NCBI RefSeq assembly: GCF_037392515.1 | Contig: NC_090295.1 | Location: 12,667,001 to 12,731,000 of the forward strand | DNA: 64,000 nucleotides | Source of the DNA: Haliotis asinina | Taxonomy: Eukaryota > Mollusca > Gastropoda > Lepetellida > Haliotidae | Direction of reading: 5' to 3' | Shown: piece after piece, positions 46,701 to 55,097 of the stretch | Layout of the letters: the number at the start of each line of letters is the position of its first letter | Position numbering within the stretch: the stretch's first letter is position 1 | Program-made: the position numbers and the translations under genes | Notes under the pieces: model-generated | What the model was told of the DNA's origin: nothing | Databases searched by the model: none | Seen by the model: the letters and a program-made list of their open reading frames with translations, nothing else

Positions 46701-47903
46701 TTCCGGAATTCTTTAAATATCACATTTGAGGAGGGTGCTAACGGTGGGGCGGATGTTCCGGAATTCTTTTGATATCACACTTTGACAGTCATTCATAATG
46801 TGACTAGCACATTTTTATTAGTATAGGAGAACGCTTGGAAGTCCACGTGTCTCAGACCCGTGAAAGTACCGTGTAGAATAGGCCTTCAGCAACTCATGTT
46901 TGCTATAAAAGGCAACTATGCTTGTCGTAAGAGGCGACTGACTGGATCGGGTGGTCAGGCTCGCTGACTTGGTTGACACATATCATCCCGTTCCCCATTG
47001 CGTAGATCGATGCTCATGTTGTTGATCACTGGATTGTCTGGTCCAGACTCAATTATTTATAGACCGCTGCTATATAGCTGGAATATTGCAGCGTGCGGCG
47101 TAAAACTAAACTCATTCACCACATGTTTCAATACCATATATTTATATATTTCGTGATTTCCTCCCACAATTCAATACAAAGTATGCAAAAGAAACCTGAA
47201 TAGAATGTAGTAACACTTGTTCTGTTGTAATAACACGTGTTCCCTTATTTGCCTCCGTCAGTATATTTTTCATGTATATGGTGGCGGGATAGTCTTTAGG
47301 TTAATGCGTGCACTCAAGGCCCGGTTCGATTCCACACATGGATACATTGTGTAAAGCTCATTTCTGATGCCCCCAGCCGTTATATTGCTGAAATATTTCT
47401 AAACGCGTTGTAAACTCATGTCCGCACAGTGTTTTGTCAGTCGCATATTTGACGCCCATCAATGTTTTCTTTTACAGGCCGACTCTTTCCAGGAACTGTT
47501 GCGCCGCTTTTCTTTGGGCATGCGCTGTAGTGTCTCCACGGCCACATCCTGTCAACACCTGTCATTGAAAGTGGTGCTGATGATATCAGCTCACTGTGTT
47601 GGATACCTGTTTCATTTTCTGCTGATCAAGCATGCCGAGGGAGCAATCCTTGCATCTTTAGTTCAAGCCATGAGAACACCCATTGCATCTATATTCTGGA
47701 CACTGTATCATTACAACGAGGATTTAGATTTACTGTACTGGTCCCCGGAGTTCAACATAACCACGTGTTTTTTGATAGGCGGACTAATTATTGTAATGCC
47801 AGCTATGCTTGTTTATAACTACTTCAGCAATGAGGAAATGAAAAGTGTGTATATGAGGGAACGACAGTTGGTTGTACCCGGCAATGAGAACATCAACTCA
47901 TAG
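40742..47903 (+). CDS. CRT-like transporter, copy 4 (4 exons, 427 aa)
   Basis: Exons 40742-41270, 43326-43558, 45083-45178 and 47478-47903 total 1284 bases with the same phases as the other copies and a TAG stop. Exon 4 differs from copy 3 at only two residues, whereas exon 1 differs at eleven, several clustered in helix 1 (68-69 are Gly-Thr here, Val-Leu in copy 3, Met-Leu in copy 2) and helix 3 (129, 133, 134, 142). The acidic dileucine signal (22-27) and loop cysteines 303 and 311 are kept. The cytosol-to-organelle topology and solute are inferred from the CRT-like family. This copy has the shortest introns of the three recent copies. Two CLEAR-like motifs lie 136-161 bases before the ATG. 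It is the best candidate for the ancestral-function member of the recent trio. Confidence 0.88.
41291..41400 (-). mobile_element. SINE-B, internally deleted, intron 1 of copy 4
   Basis: Same insertion as 12821-13024 and 28379-28575, with the middle missing between TTTACGCTGG and GATATCATGACATG. Confidence 0.75.
42321..42409. repeat. (TATG)n microsatellite, ~22 units
   Basis: Pure TATG run in intron 1 of copy 4. Confidence 0.97.
42500..42708 (-). repeat. CRE-rich dispersed repeat, copy b
   Basis: Inverted relative to the other two; keeps ATGACGTCATAC and GCATTAGCATTGTGACGTCA. Confidence 0.72.
43877..44107 (+). mobile_element. SINE-B, intron 2 of copy 4
   Basis: GGTCCGGGTTAGAATTGG head, CATGCTTGTCGTGAGAGGCG and a TGTGGCGTAAAATG end. 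Confidence 0.83.
44812..44908 (+). mobile_element. SINE-B 5' fragment, intron 2 of copy 4
   Basis: GATCTTCAGCAACCCTTGCT and AACGGGATCGGG, then lost. Confidence 0.65.
45225..45850 (-). mobile_element. DDE transposase remnant (Tc1/IS630-like DDE_3 type)
   Basis: Read right to left: an N-terminal helical region (ISLNILEKHLNQEHKLRVSK), then FRRLLHSFGYR, then LDETWVNASYTAS with the first catalytic Asp, then GKGKRLIILHAV and GFLPGCDFVF. The later catalytic residues are missing; at least two stops (after FGYR and before LDETW) interrupt it. It lies in intron 3 of copy 4 only, so it arrived after the duplication or was lost elsewhere. Ends and terminal repeats not found. Confidence 0.7.
46293..46376. 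repeat. 28-bp tandem repeat x 3
   Basis: AGCACTAAATTCTGCTATAA plus ACGTCATT, three times; one copy exists in intron 3 of copy 2 (near 22017). Confidence 0.92.
46615..46779. repeat. 55-bp tandem repeat x 3
   Basis: Units at 46615, 46670 and 46725 hold TTTGAGGAGGGTGCTAACGG and TTCCGGAATTCTTT. Confidence 0.95.
46859..47118 (+). mobile_element. SINE-B, near full length, intron 3 of copy 4
   Basis: GTAGAATAGGCCTTCAGCAA through GTCTGGTCCAGACTCAATTA to GCGTAAAACTAAACTCATTC. Confidence 0.86.
47283..47415 (+). mobile_element. SINE-A, intron 3 of copy 4
   Basis: GGTTCGATTCCACACATGG, GCCGTTATATTGCTGAAATA and a decayed tail; position matches the SINE-A seed in copies 2 and 3. Confidence 0.8.
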
Positions 47904-48056
47904 CTTGGGGCGAGTGAGTGAGTGAGTGAGTTAGTTAGTATGGTTTTACGCCGAGGTTACTGCTGTCAACAAAAGGTGACGACAAGAAGAATCTGCAGCC
48001 GAAGGTCGTGACGGATGCTCTGAGGACGTTACAGATATTATTGACAAGAATTTGCT

Positions 48057-48217
48057 GAGTGAGTGATTGAGATTTTCTCAGCTTTTAGCAATATTCCAGC
48101 AATGTCACGGCAGGGGACACCAGAAATGGGTGTCACACATTGTACCCATATGGGCAGTCGAACACAGACCCGACGTGACGAGCGAGCGCTTTAGCCACTA
48201 CGCTACTCCACCGACCC
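48057..48217 (-). mobile_element. SINE-A in the copy 4 3' region
   Basis: GCTTTTAGCAATATTCCAGC, GGGGACACCAGAAATGG, GACGAGCGAGCGCTTTAGCC. A loose tail fragment lies at 47909-47955. Confidence 0.85.
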
Positions 48218-48321
48218 TCATAGTTTGGAACCGATCAGTCATAACATTTGTTTGGTCAGAGATTTGTGATCCACTAACATGCTGAACATGATTCACTCCT
48301 CTAAATGCTTTTCAAATTTTA

Positions 48322-48475
48322 GGAGCGGTGGGGTGGCCATGTAGATAAAGGGTTCGATCGTGAAGACCGGGTTCATTTCCCACATAAATACATTGTGTGA
48401 TGCACATTTCTCGTGTCCTTGGCGCCCTTGTTGTGATATAGTTAAAAGCGGCGTAAAATTAAACTCACTCAATAC
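48322..48475 (+). mobile_element. SINE-A shared by the 3' regions of copies 2-4
   Basis: GCGGTGGGGTGGCCATGTAG, GTGTGATGCACATTTCTCGT and GCGGCGTAAAATTAAACTCA; same insertion as at 23878. Confidence 0.8.
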
Positions 48476-48550
48476 TCCATACTTTTGAGTGATGAGTGAC
48501 CCTCCCAGTGCCGTGCTATCTTCCATGACGACTTTGTATCCCATCGTTAA

Positions 48551-48556
48551 AATAAA
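48551..48556 (+). promoter_or_regulatory. Poly(A) signal, inferred 3' end of copy 4
   Basis: AATAAA in the same shared 3' segment, about 650 bases past the copy 4 stop because another retroposon (48057-48217) lies between. Confidence 0.35.
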
Positions 48557-48599
48557 GTATGACGCTTTCAGGATCATTAACCTCAAGCCTTCCAGTCGT

Positions 48600-48668
48600 T
48601 TGAAGCTCATTTCTGATGTCCCCCGCCGTGATATTGCTGGAATATTGCTGATAACGGTATTCACCTTA
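48600..48668 (+). mobile_element. SINE-A 3' fragment
   Basis: GAAGCTCATTTCTGATGTCC and GCCGTGATATTGCTGGAATA. Confidence 0.7.
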
Positions 48669-49351
48669 ATTTGAGGCATGGTAGATTTTATCTCACATCG
48701 ATATTTTACACTCGACCCTCAACAATCATATTTTGTATAGTCCCGACTCAACGCATACTGATGTAATGGAGACACAGACCAAAAGCTGAATAGTTGACAC
48801 CACTTTAATGATTTTAGAAACTATGCGCCGAACTGCCACATATGAAGAGTCCTGAAATAAAATATATACCTTTTTGATAACATATTATAGAAGAAAAAAT
48901 AAGACTCTGTGTTTTTGGAGGTCATGACCGGGATAATAGGGCATGCGTCAAACTCTGTTCTTTCTGAAACGGTGCAAAGGTGGGCCTGTCGCAATAAGCT
49001 GTACGGAGTTCCGTCCCTTGGGCACGCTAGAGCACATAGAATGTGGGTCATAAGCACAGTTCGCCTCGATTTTAGAACCAAAATAGGGTGTTGAGATTGA
49101 ATATTTTTAAATGTTAGATTTTGTGTTGTTTAAAAAAGTGATTCATATCAAATCCATTTTAACCAAAATTGAACATCTTTATCATTCTGATTCTTTTTTT
49201 ATATTGCCTTCTCAATGTTGAGAGTGAGTTTATTGCTTGTCAACAGTGAGGAAGTTCAACTCGATGCAAGTGTCATATTAGTTACCATTTTGCTGAAACA
49301 CAATAGCATGGATATGGCTCTGACGAAACTAGAAACATGGGGGTGGGGGTG

Positions 49352-49457
49352 GGGGGCATCAGAAATGGGCCTCACACATTGCATCCATGTGGGGCTTCGA
49401 ACCGGGCATTCGGCGTGACGAGAGAACGCTTTAACCACTAAGCTACCAAACCGCCCT
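49352..49457 (-). mobile_element. SINE-A 5' part
   Basis: AGAAATGGGCCTCACACATT and AACGCTTTAACCACTAAGCT; 3' tail missing. Confidence 0.78.
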
Positions 49458-49462
49458 CAATC

Positions 49463-49593
49463 TCTGAGAGTGGGTTGTGTTTTACCCAATTTTTAGCAAT
49501 ATTCCAGCAATGTCACGGCGGGGGTCATCGGAAATGGGATTCACATATTGAATATCACATATCGAACACAGGCCTTCGGCGTGACGAGCGAAC
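49463..49593 (-). mobile_element. SINE-A, decayed head
   Basis: TTTTTAGCAATATTCCAGCA and CTTCGGCGTGACGAGCGAAC. Confidence 0.78.
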
Positions 49594-49871
49594 ACTACAG
49601 TGATTCATCGGCCTTCTTGAAAATCGTCAAAGTAAAGAATGACACCCCATGGACGTGTATGTGGCTACTGTGTTGTGCACGTGCGTTGTGTTTAGGGGTG
49701 GTGAAAAACGCCAAATGGTGGTGCCTCTGAGTCTGTGTAATTGATATGATTGATAGTAACAAACTAACCCATATGAACTGAAAAGGAACCCCAGACCAGA
49801 ACTTCTGGACATGCTGAATTTAAGGCTATATAGTATTAGAGAAGGAGGCTGGCAGTTGGGAAAATAATAGA

Positions 49872-50039
49872 TGAGTGAGTGAGTGAGTTTGGTTTTACGC
49901 CGCCTTTAGCAATATTCCAGCGATGTCACGGCGGGGGACACCAGAAAATGGACCTCACACGGTGTACCCATTTGGGGAATCGAACCCGGGTCTTCGGCGT
50001 GACGAGCGAACGCTTTAACCACTAGGCTACCCCACCGCT
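49872..50039 (-). mobile_element. SINE-A, full length
   Basis: GTTTTACGCCGCCTTTAGCA, GGGGAATCGAACCCGGGTCT and ACCACTAGGCTACCCCACCG; the best-preserved SINE-A here. Confidence 0.9.
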
Positions 50040-50196
50040 TTGGAAAATAATAGGGTTCGGGTACTGTGAGGCTAGTGCATTCGTAAGATGTCTGTTTTTG
50101 ACAAGATGGCCTACATTTCGAAATAAAATCAACTCAGTCTCTCTTTAACGCTTATGTCTCTTACCCAAATTGAAAGTTCAGGTTCCTACTTGTATT

Positions 50197-50696
50197 CATC
50201 CTCGATATCTCCAGGGTATACCTTCCGTTGTATACATATCCACTATACCCTGGATGCATCTACGGTCCTGCCTGATGAATTTATTACCTCCCTTGGCTGG
50301 CCTTTTACCCAATCATTTGTCTACGCTGGGAAGTTGAGCGAGCCAATCACAACTCACTTTCGCTTTTAAAATTATCAAACTGGTTAAACTTGGCAGTACA
50401 AATGAAGAAGAGTTACTCTGAAAGAGGTAGGAGGAGTTTGTGCATGTGTTTTTTAAGAGTCGGACCTGTCAACTTGTCTGCATGGTTTCCCCAAAGTCTG
50501 AGTTGCACTGCGAACAAACCTTCGCAGTTGCAACTGCTGTCTTTGTTGATACTGCCAAGCTCGGTTGTAACAGCGGCTTAGCTGATTGGCTACTGGGAGA
50601 ATGCGGAGCCAGCCAAGGGAGGTAATAAAACTGTCAGATGCATCCTGGGTATAGTGGAGAAATATCAGAACGTATAACCTCGAGATATCGAGGATG
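50197..50696. mobile_element. 500-bp inverted-repeat element
   Basis: Left arm (50197 to about 50345) and right arm (about 50560 to 50696) are complementary: CATCCTCGATATCTC against GAGATATCGAGGATG, TTTATTACCTCCCTTGGCTG against CAGCCAAGGGAGGTAATAAA. The arms are about 75% alike by eye; the middle is unique. It abuts the 3' end of the Tyr-rich gene. Confidence 0.75.
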
Positions 50697-50697
50697 T

Positions 50698-50703
50698 TTT
50701 ATT
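50698..50703 (-). promoter_or_regulatory. Poly(A) signal of the Tyr-rich gene
   Basis: TTTATT on the plus strand, AATAAA on the coding strand, 108 bases past the TAA and just outside the end of a 500-bp inverted-repeat element. Confidence 0.5.
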
Positions 50704-50720
50704 GAGACTGTACTCTCAGT

Positions 50721-50842
50721 TATGTACTCACAAGTTAGTAGAAGGGGTCCCTGTTCGTCATGTACTAACAAGTTAGTAGAAGAGGTCCCTGTTCGTCATG
50801 TACTCACAAGTTAGTAGAAGAGGTCCCTGTTCTTCATGCTAC
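50721..50842 (-). repeat. 38-bp tandem triplication over the stop codon of the Tyr-rich gene
   Basis: Units at about 50731, 50769 and 50807. On the coding strand each reads MxNRD(L/P)FY then TAA; only the first is in the open frame, the other two lie in the 3' UTR. Confidence 0.9.
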
Positions 50843-51374
50843 TAAGTAAACGGCTTGTCCTTTGTCTGTTTCCATAGACCTTCAGGTTTCCACGAAACTC
50901 CATCACTAGCCGACGTTGGGCAGGTTCAGCATCATAGACGTTCGACTCGTAACCAACATAGGTAGCGGGAATGTAGGGTTCTGTAGGGTAGTGGTCGTAG
51001 TAAGCTGGTCGCTTGTAGTCATTTGCCTTCCTGTACGTGGGATAGTAATTTTTGCTGTCATAATAGGAGACTGGCTCTGTTTTTTCTTTGGGGGATACCC
51101 GCTTGAATTCAGAGGGCTGCTTCCTGTACGCAGGATAGTTATCTTTTTTGCTGTCATAATAGTAGGATGGCTCTGTCTTATCTTTGGGGAATAGCCGCTT
51201 GAATTCAGAAGGCTGCTTCCTGTACGCGGGATAGTCATCTTTTTTGCTGTCATAATAGTAGGATGGCTCTGTCTTTTCTTTGGAGAAAAGCCGCTTGAAT
51301 TCAGAAGGCCGCTTCCCTGCGGACGCCGCAGTGACGAACATGCCGAAAAGGACCACTTGTGTGACGAGCTTCAT
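50811..51374 (-). CDS. Secreted Tyr/Lys-rich repeat protein (187 aa)
   Basis: One uninterrupted frame from ATG (51374) to TAA (50811). Residues 1-19 form a clear signal peptide (MKLVTQVVLFGMFVTAASA). Then come three tandem repeats of about 32 residues (21-52, 53-84, 85-115) with core PSEFKR, KTEP, SYYYDSKK and YPAYR, followed by a basic, Tyr/Pro-rich C-terminal part with no cysteine. The make-up resembles molluscan shell-matrix, periostracal or adhesive proteins, in which Tyr can be hydroxylated and cross-linked; a precursor cut at its Lys/Arg pairs is the alternative. I do not recognise a named gene. A good acceptor (CTCTTTCAG, ending at 51384) lies 9 bases before the ATG, so a 5' untranslated exon further right is likely. 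An AATAAA lies about 110 bases past the stop. A 38-bp tandem triplication spans the stop codon. Confidence 0.75.
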   Translation of the reverse strand: MKLVTQVVLFGMFVTAASAGKRPSEFKRLFSKEKTEPSYYYDSKKDDYPAYRKQPSEFKRLFPKDKTEPSYYYDSKKDNYPAYRKQPSEFKRVSPKEKTEPVSYYDSKNYYPTYRKANDYKRPAYYDHYPTEPYIPATYVGYESNVYDAEPAQRRLVMEFRGNLKVYGNRQRTSRLLSSMKNRDLFY

Positions 51375-51687
51375 TATTTGACTCTGAAAGAGTGTTTGAG
51401 ATGTTTTACCAGTCTTTTAGGTCAGTATTTTTGAGACAAATCATCCCATTTAGTGTACTGATGGCGGACCACAAGCTGTAAGTGGAGCGAAAAAAGCACA
51501 ATATCTATCTACTGCGCATGCGCAAAGTGGCATTATTTTAAGTGCCCCCATATCCTGTTCACTATCCATCAGACGTTAAAAGTGTCACGCTTTTGACATT
51601 AAGTGCACATAATATCTGCTTGGCTGCTCCACTATTGTGAGTGAGTGATCTTTGTTAGACGCCATATTAGCCGCTATCGCAGTAACG

Positions 51688-51832
51688 TTAGTGAGTGAGT
51701 ATAGTATTATGCCGCTTTTAGCAACGTCACGGCAGGGTCACACCAGAAATGGGCCTCACGCATGGTAGCCATGTGGGGAAATAAACCCGTATCTCCAGCC
51801 TGGCAAGCGGACGCTTTCACCACTAGGCCCAT
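51688..51832 (-). mobile_element. SINE-A
   Basis: GTATTATGCCGCTTTTAGCA, ACACCAGAAATGGGCCTCAC and GCTTTCACCACTAGGCC; lies upstream of the Tyr-rich gene. Confidence 0.82.
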
Positions 51833-53169
51833 TCGTCACCACTCACCACTTTCTGTAACCTCAAAGAAGACTCGTCCCCATCTCGATGCTTTGTATATAT
51901 GTGCGAAAGGACGACAAACCAATCAGAACGCGCGTAATGACGCAGTGCTTTGATAAAAATAATCCTGACTTCTTAAATCGTTCATGGCATAAAGTTATTG
52001 TTTGAGAAATAATTATCGTCATATTGAAAGTAGAACGAACATAGAGAACAGAACTGTGCAGCCTAATGTGAAGTTTTTGATAAAACTCATGCGACTGACG
52101 GTGAGAGATTCAAATACATGTACATGCACGTGTGTTTGTTGACATAATGGCTTTCGTGGGTCAAGCCGAGTGTTTTCTGACGATCTTGCGGGCTTGTTGT
52201 GGTGATTGTATGTATGTTTTAGGATTATTGATCTCTAGGAGTTTAAATCAATAATATTATATTATGTCTGTATAACGAATCAACGTTAGTCTTTAATGCT
52301 GGCACATATTCCACTTGGGATCTGACAGCAAGGTCAAACGTTTGTTGCGTGGGAGATATATTTTAAAGTCATTTTTTATGAAGCTAGCATGGATAGTTTA
52401 AGGAAATCTGCTCTGAACAACATGACATCCTCATATCCACAGCCTAGGTCACATTTGGGTGGAAACCGCAAAAGATTCATATCTGGGTTTAAGCACAAAT
52501 GGCACACCTATCTATCACGCTTGATACGTGTTCCTAGTCTGATGAAGTTATCACGAATAGTTTAGGAAATATGCTTCGGACGGTATCGACACCCATGTTT
52601 TACTAATATGCCCACCACTTGTTGTCGAACAACAACGAATATCATTTTCAACAAAATATTTCTGTGTGAATCCGTCTACCTGTACGTGTATTTTTCTCAT
52701 GAAATGTGATTATCAACCACTCACTCTCAAATTATCCAAATGTATGAAACATTGTGCCTTTTCAAATGATATCATGTAAATATATTAATTATATTTACAC
52801 ATACTTGTATGTTCAATGTTTAACCTTTTGTGTTTTTGAGAAAAGAATGAAAATTCTATTTTGTTCTGCTACAAGTCATTGCAGAGTACAGTAACAACAC
52901 ATTTCCATCTTTCTTAGTTTACTGGTAATTAGAGTGAAAATCAGTCAAGAACTGAGTTGTTTGAGAACCTGAGAGTGCTCTCAAGCACTTTTTTGTATCT
53001 TGGATACAATAGATCTTAATATAAAAATCATAATTCATTACATGAATTAAAAAAGTATACTTTCCATATCTGGGCACATGATTGCTTTATGGGAAGATAC
53101 CGCGGTTGCAACGGTTCGCACCCTCCCTATTGAACTGAAAGTTTGTTTTATGACCACTGAAAGTCTGGT

Positions 53170-53300
53170 GGTGTAGGGTGTAGGGTGTAGGGTGTAGGGA
53201 AGTAACGACAAATTAATCGAAGCAACGAAAAATATTTGAAATAACGAGAAAATACTCGAAGCAGCGAGTAAATAATTGAAGTAACGAGAATTGTCTTTGA
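53170..53300. repeat. 7-bp repeat (GGTGTAG) then degenerate ~20-bp repeat
   Basis: Four GGTGTAG units (53171-53198), then loosely repeated GAAGTAACGAGAAAATA-like blocks. Confidence 0.7.
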
Positions 53301-53783
53301 AAAAAATATCTTATCCTACAAACGTGGCAGCATTAGGCTTTCGTACTATTCGGCTAGTCCCGGAATAACACGAGTTGGTCACGAATGCACTAGACAACCT
53401 CACCACCCACGAAGTAACGTCACGACGTGTCAGCATAACGTGGGGATAGTGCTCGGAGAAATGCCGGTATCAGACGTTTACAAACTCGTACAATTCGCAA
53501 GCACGGGTAAGGTGAAACCTAGAAACATAACCGGGGCGGACATGTAGAGTCAAAGCGGTCTTAACAAGCTCACTCACTCTGGCGTGTCAAAGAGGCGCAA
53601 CTCTGCACGGCGTATTGTTACACCGCAAAATGTGGCACCACTGTCCACTGGGCTACCTATGAGTAATTGACTGAGAGAGTAAGTGAATGAATACCACTGT
53701 AGTCCAGCTTTAAAGTATAACTTAAGGATAGATACGGGTGTTGAAAGCCCCGAAGACACAAAGTAACACTTGGAACAAACGAT

Positions 53784-53860
53784 CAATGGTTTCTTGAGAC
53801 AATGGTTTCTTGAGACAATGGTTTCTTGAGACAATGGTTTCTTGAGACAATGGTTTCAAG
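53784..53860. repeat. 16-bp tandem repeat x ~4.5
   Basis: CAATGGTTTCTTGAGA repeated almost without change. Confidence 0.93.
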
Positions 53861-53931
53861 AGTCGCGGTAGATTGTCCCTGGAAATCGACAGTTATCAGG
53901 AGAAACAGCTTTCCCATTCATATATCAAAAA

Positions 53932-54058
53932 TATACAGAACAGCAAAAGAAACGCAAATGTCGAAAAAAATGAAATCTAATTAAAGAAAGCGGCCATGTA
54001 TATGTCTTCTCTTTAAAAACTTGACTAAAAAGTTGTGTTTCTGTTGCTGTTCAGTATA
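53932..54058 (-). mobile_element. Short MITE, 127 bp, same family as 6682-6811
   Basis: Inverted copy of the 6.7-kb element; left end TATACAGAACAGCAAAAGAA has lost one base, right end GCTGTTCAGTATA. Confidence 0.78.
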
Positions 54059-54487
54059 TTTGGCAAGTCTTAGTAAGCAAATTTACAAAAGAGAGATTAG
54101 ATGTTATTCTAGATGCAGTATATCTGCAAATACAAATATTGAGTACTGGCTCGCTTTTTTGGTTCACTATAAACAGACTAATTTGTTAATTATTTTGGTG
54201 TTCTACTCGGCATTATTCAAGGAAGTCAGGCACACGGAAACTATATTAAAAATACGTCCTTTGATCATGCCCGTATTTCCGGTTTATGGAAATATTTTTG
54301 ATCGACTAATTGATAAAACTGTATTGTCCCTTAGGAAATGTGCCTTTCATCGTAAACACGTCACACTGAATAAAGATATAACTAAAACACGAAAGATGAC
54401 AGAAACAACAACTCCGACCCCAACAACCCCATAGATTCAAGGCCGGGTTTGTCTTGCAAGAGGAACCCAATACATAGATGTGTGTAG

Positions 54488-54648
54488 ATTGAGTGAGTTT
54501 AGTTTTACGCCGCTTTTAGGATTAACAGCAATATCACGACGGGTGACACCAGAAATGGACTTAATACATTATTGTATCCATGTGGGGAATTGAACCCGGG
54601 TCTTCAGCGTGACGAGCGAACGCTTTACCACAATGATGCCCCACCGTC
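54488..54648 (-). mobile_element. SINE-A
   Basis: GTTTTACGCCGCTTTTAGGA, GGGAATTGAACCCGGGTCTT and GTGACGAGCGAACGCTTTAC. Confidence 0.85.
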
Positions 54649-54737
54649 TCTATACACATAGTTATATCGTCGGTAAGCGATCACATTTAAATATTAACGC
54701 ATCTGAGACATGATAGACAAGATATGACATTATTAAA

Positions 54738-55097
54738 GTGAGTGAGTTTAATTTTACGCAGCACTCAGCAGTATTCCAGCTATGTGGCGGCGGTCTGTAA
54801 ATAATCGAGTCTGGACCAGACAGTCAAGTGATCAACAGCATGAGCATCGTTCTGTTCAGTTGTGAAACGATGACGTGTCAAACAAAATCCGGGTTAGAAT
54901 TCAGTCTTCAGTAACCCGTGTTTGTCGGAAGAGGTAAATAACATGATTGGGTAGTCTGGCCCGCTGGCTTGGTTGGCATATGTCATTGTATTCCAGCTAT
55001 ACAGATCAATGTTGATCACTGGATTGTCTGGTCTAGACTCAGTTATTTAGAGACTGATGCCATAAAGCTGGAATGTTGCTGAGAGAGGCGTTAAATA
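54738..55097. mobile_element. Head-to-head pair of SINE-B copies
   Basis: 54738-54885 is a minus copy (TTTTACGCAGCACTCAGCAG, GGCGGCGGTCTGTAAATAAT). From 54886 a plus copy follows (CCGGGTTAGAATTCAGTCTT to GTTGCTGAGAGAGGCGTTAA). The pair forms an imperfect inverted repeat. Confidence 0.82.

Larger units (their letters stand above)
48676..50190. other. Intergenic after copy 4
   Basis: Only SINE-A copies and chance frames; the shared duplication ends near 48.6 kb. Confidence 0.55.
51385..53783. other. No gene seen; probable upstream region of the Tyr-rich gene
   Basis: 51385-51690 may hold the promoter or 5' UTR intron of the minus-strand gene. 51833-53170 is AT-rich without a coding signal. 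Confidence 0.45.

Noticed and set aside
53171-53198. Telomere-like repeat
   Set aside because: The unit is GGTGTAG, not TTAGGG, and there are only four copies.
54021-54434. 137-codon plus-strand frame
   Set aside because: Its start lies inside a MITE and the rest is low-complexity; no family match.
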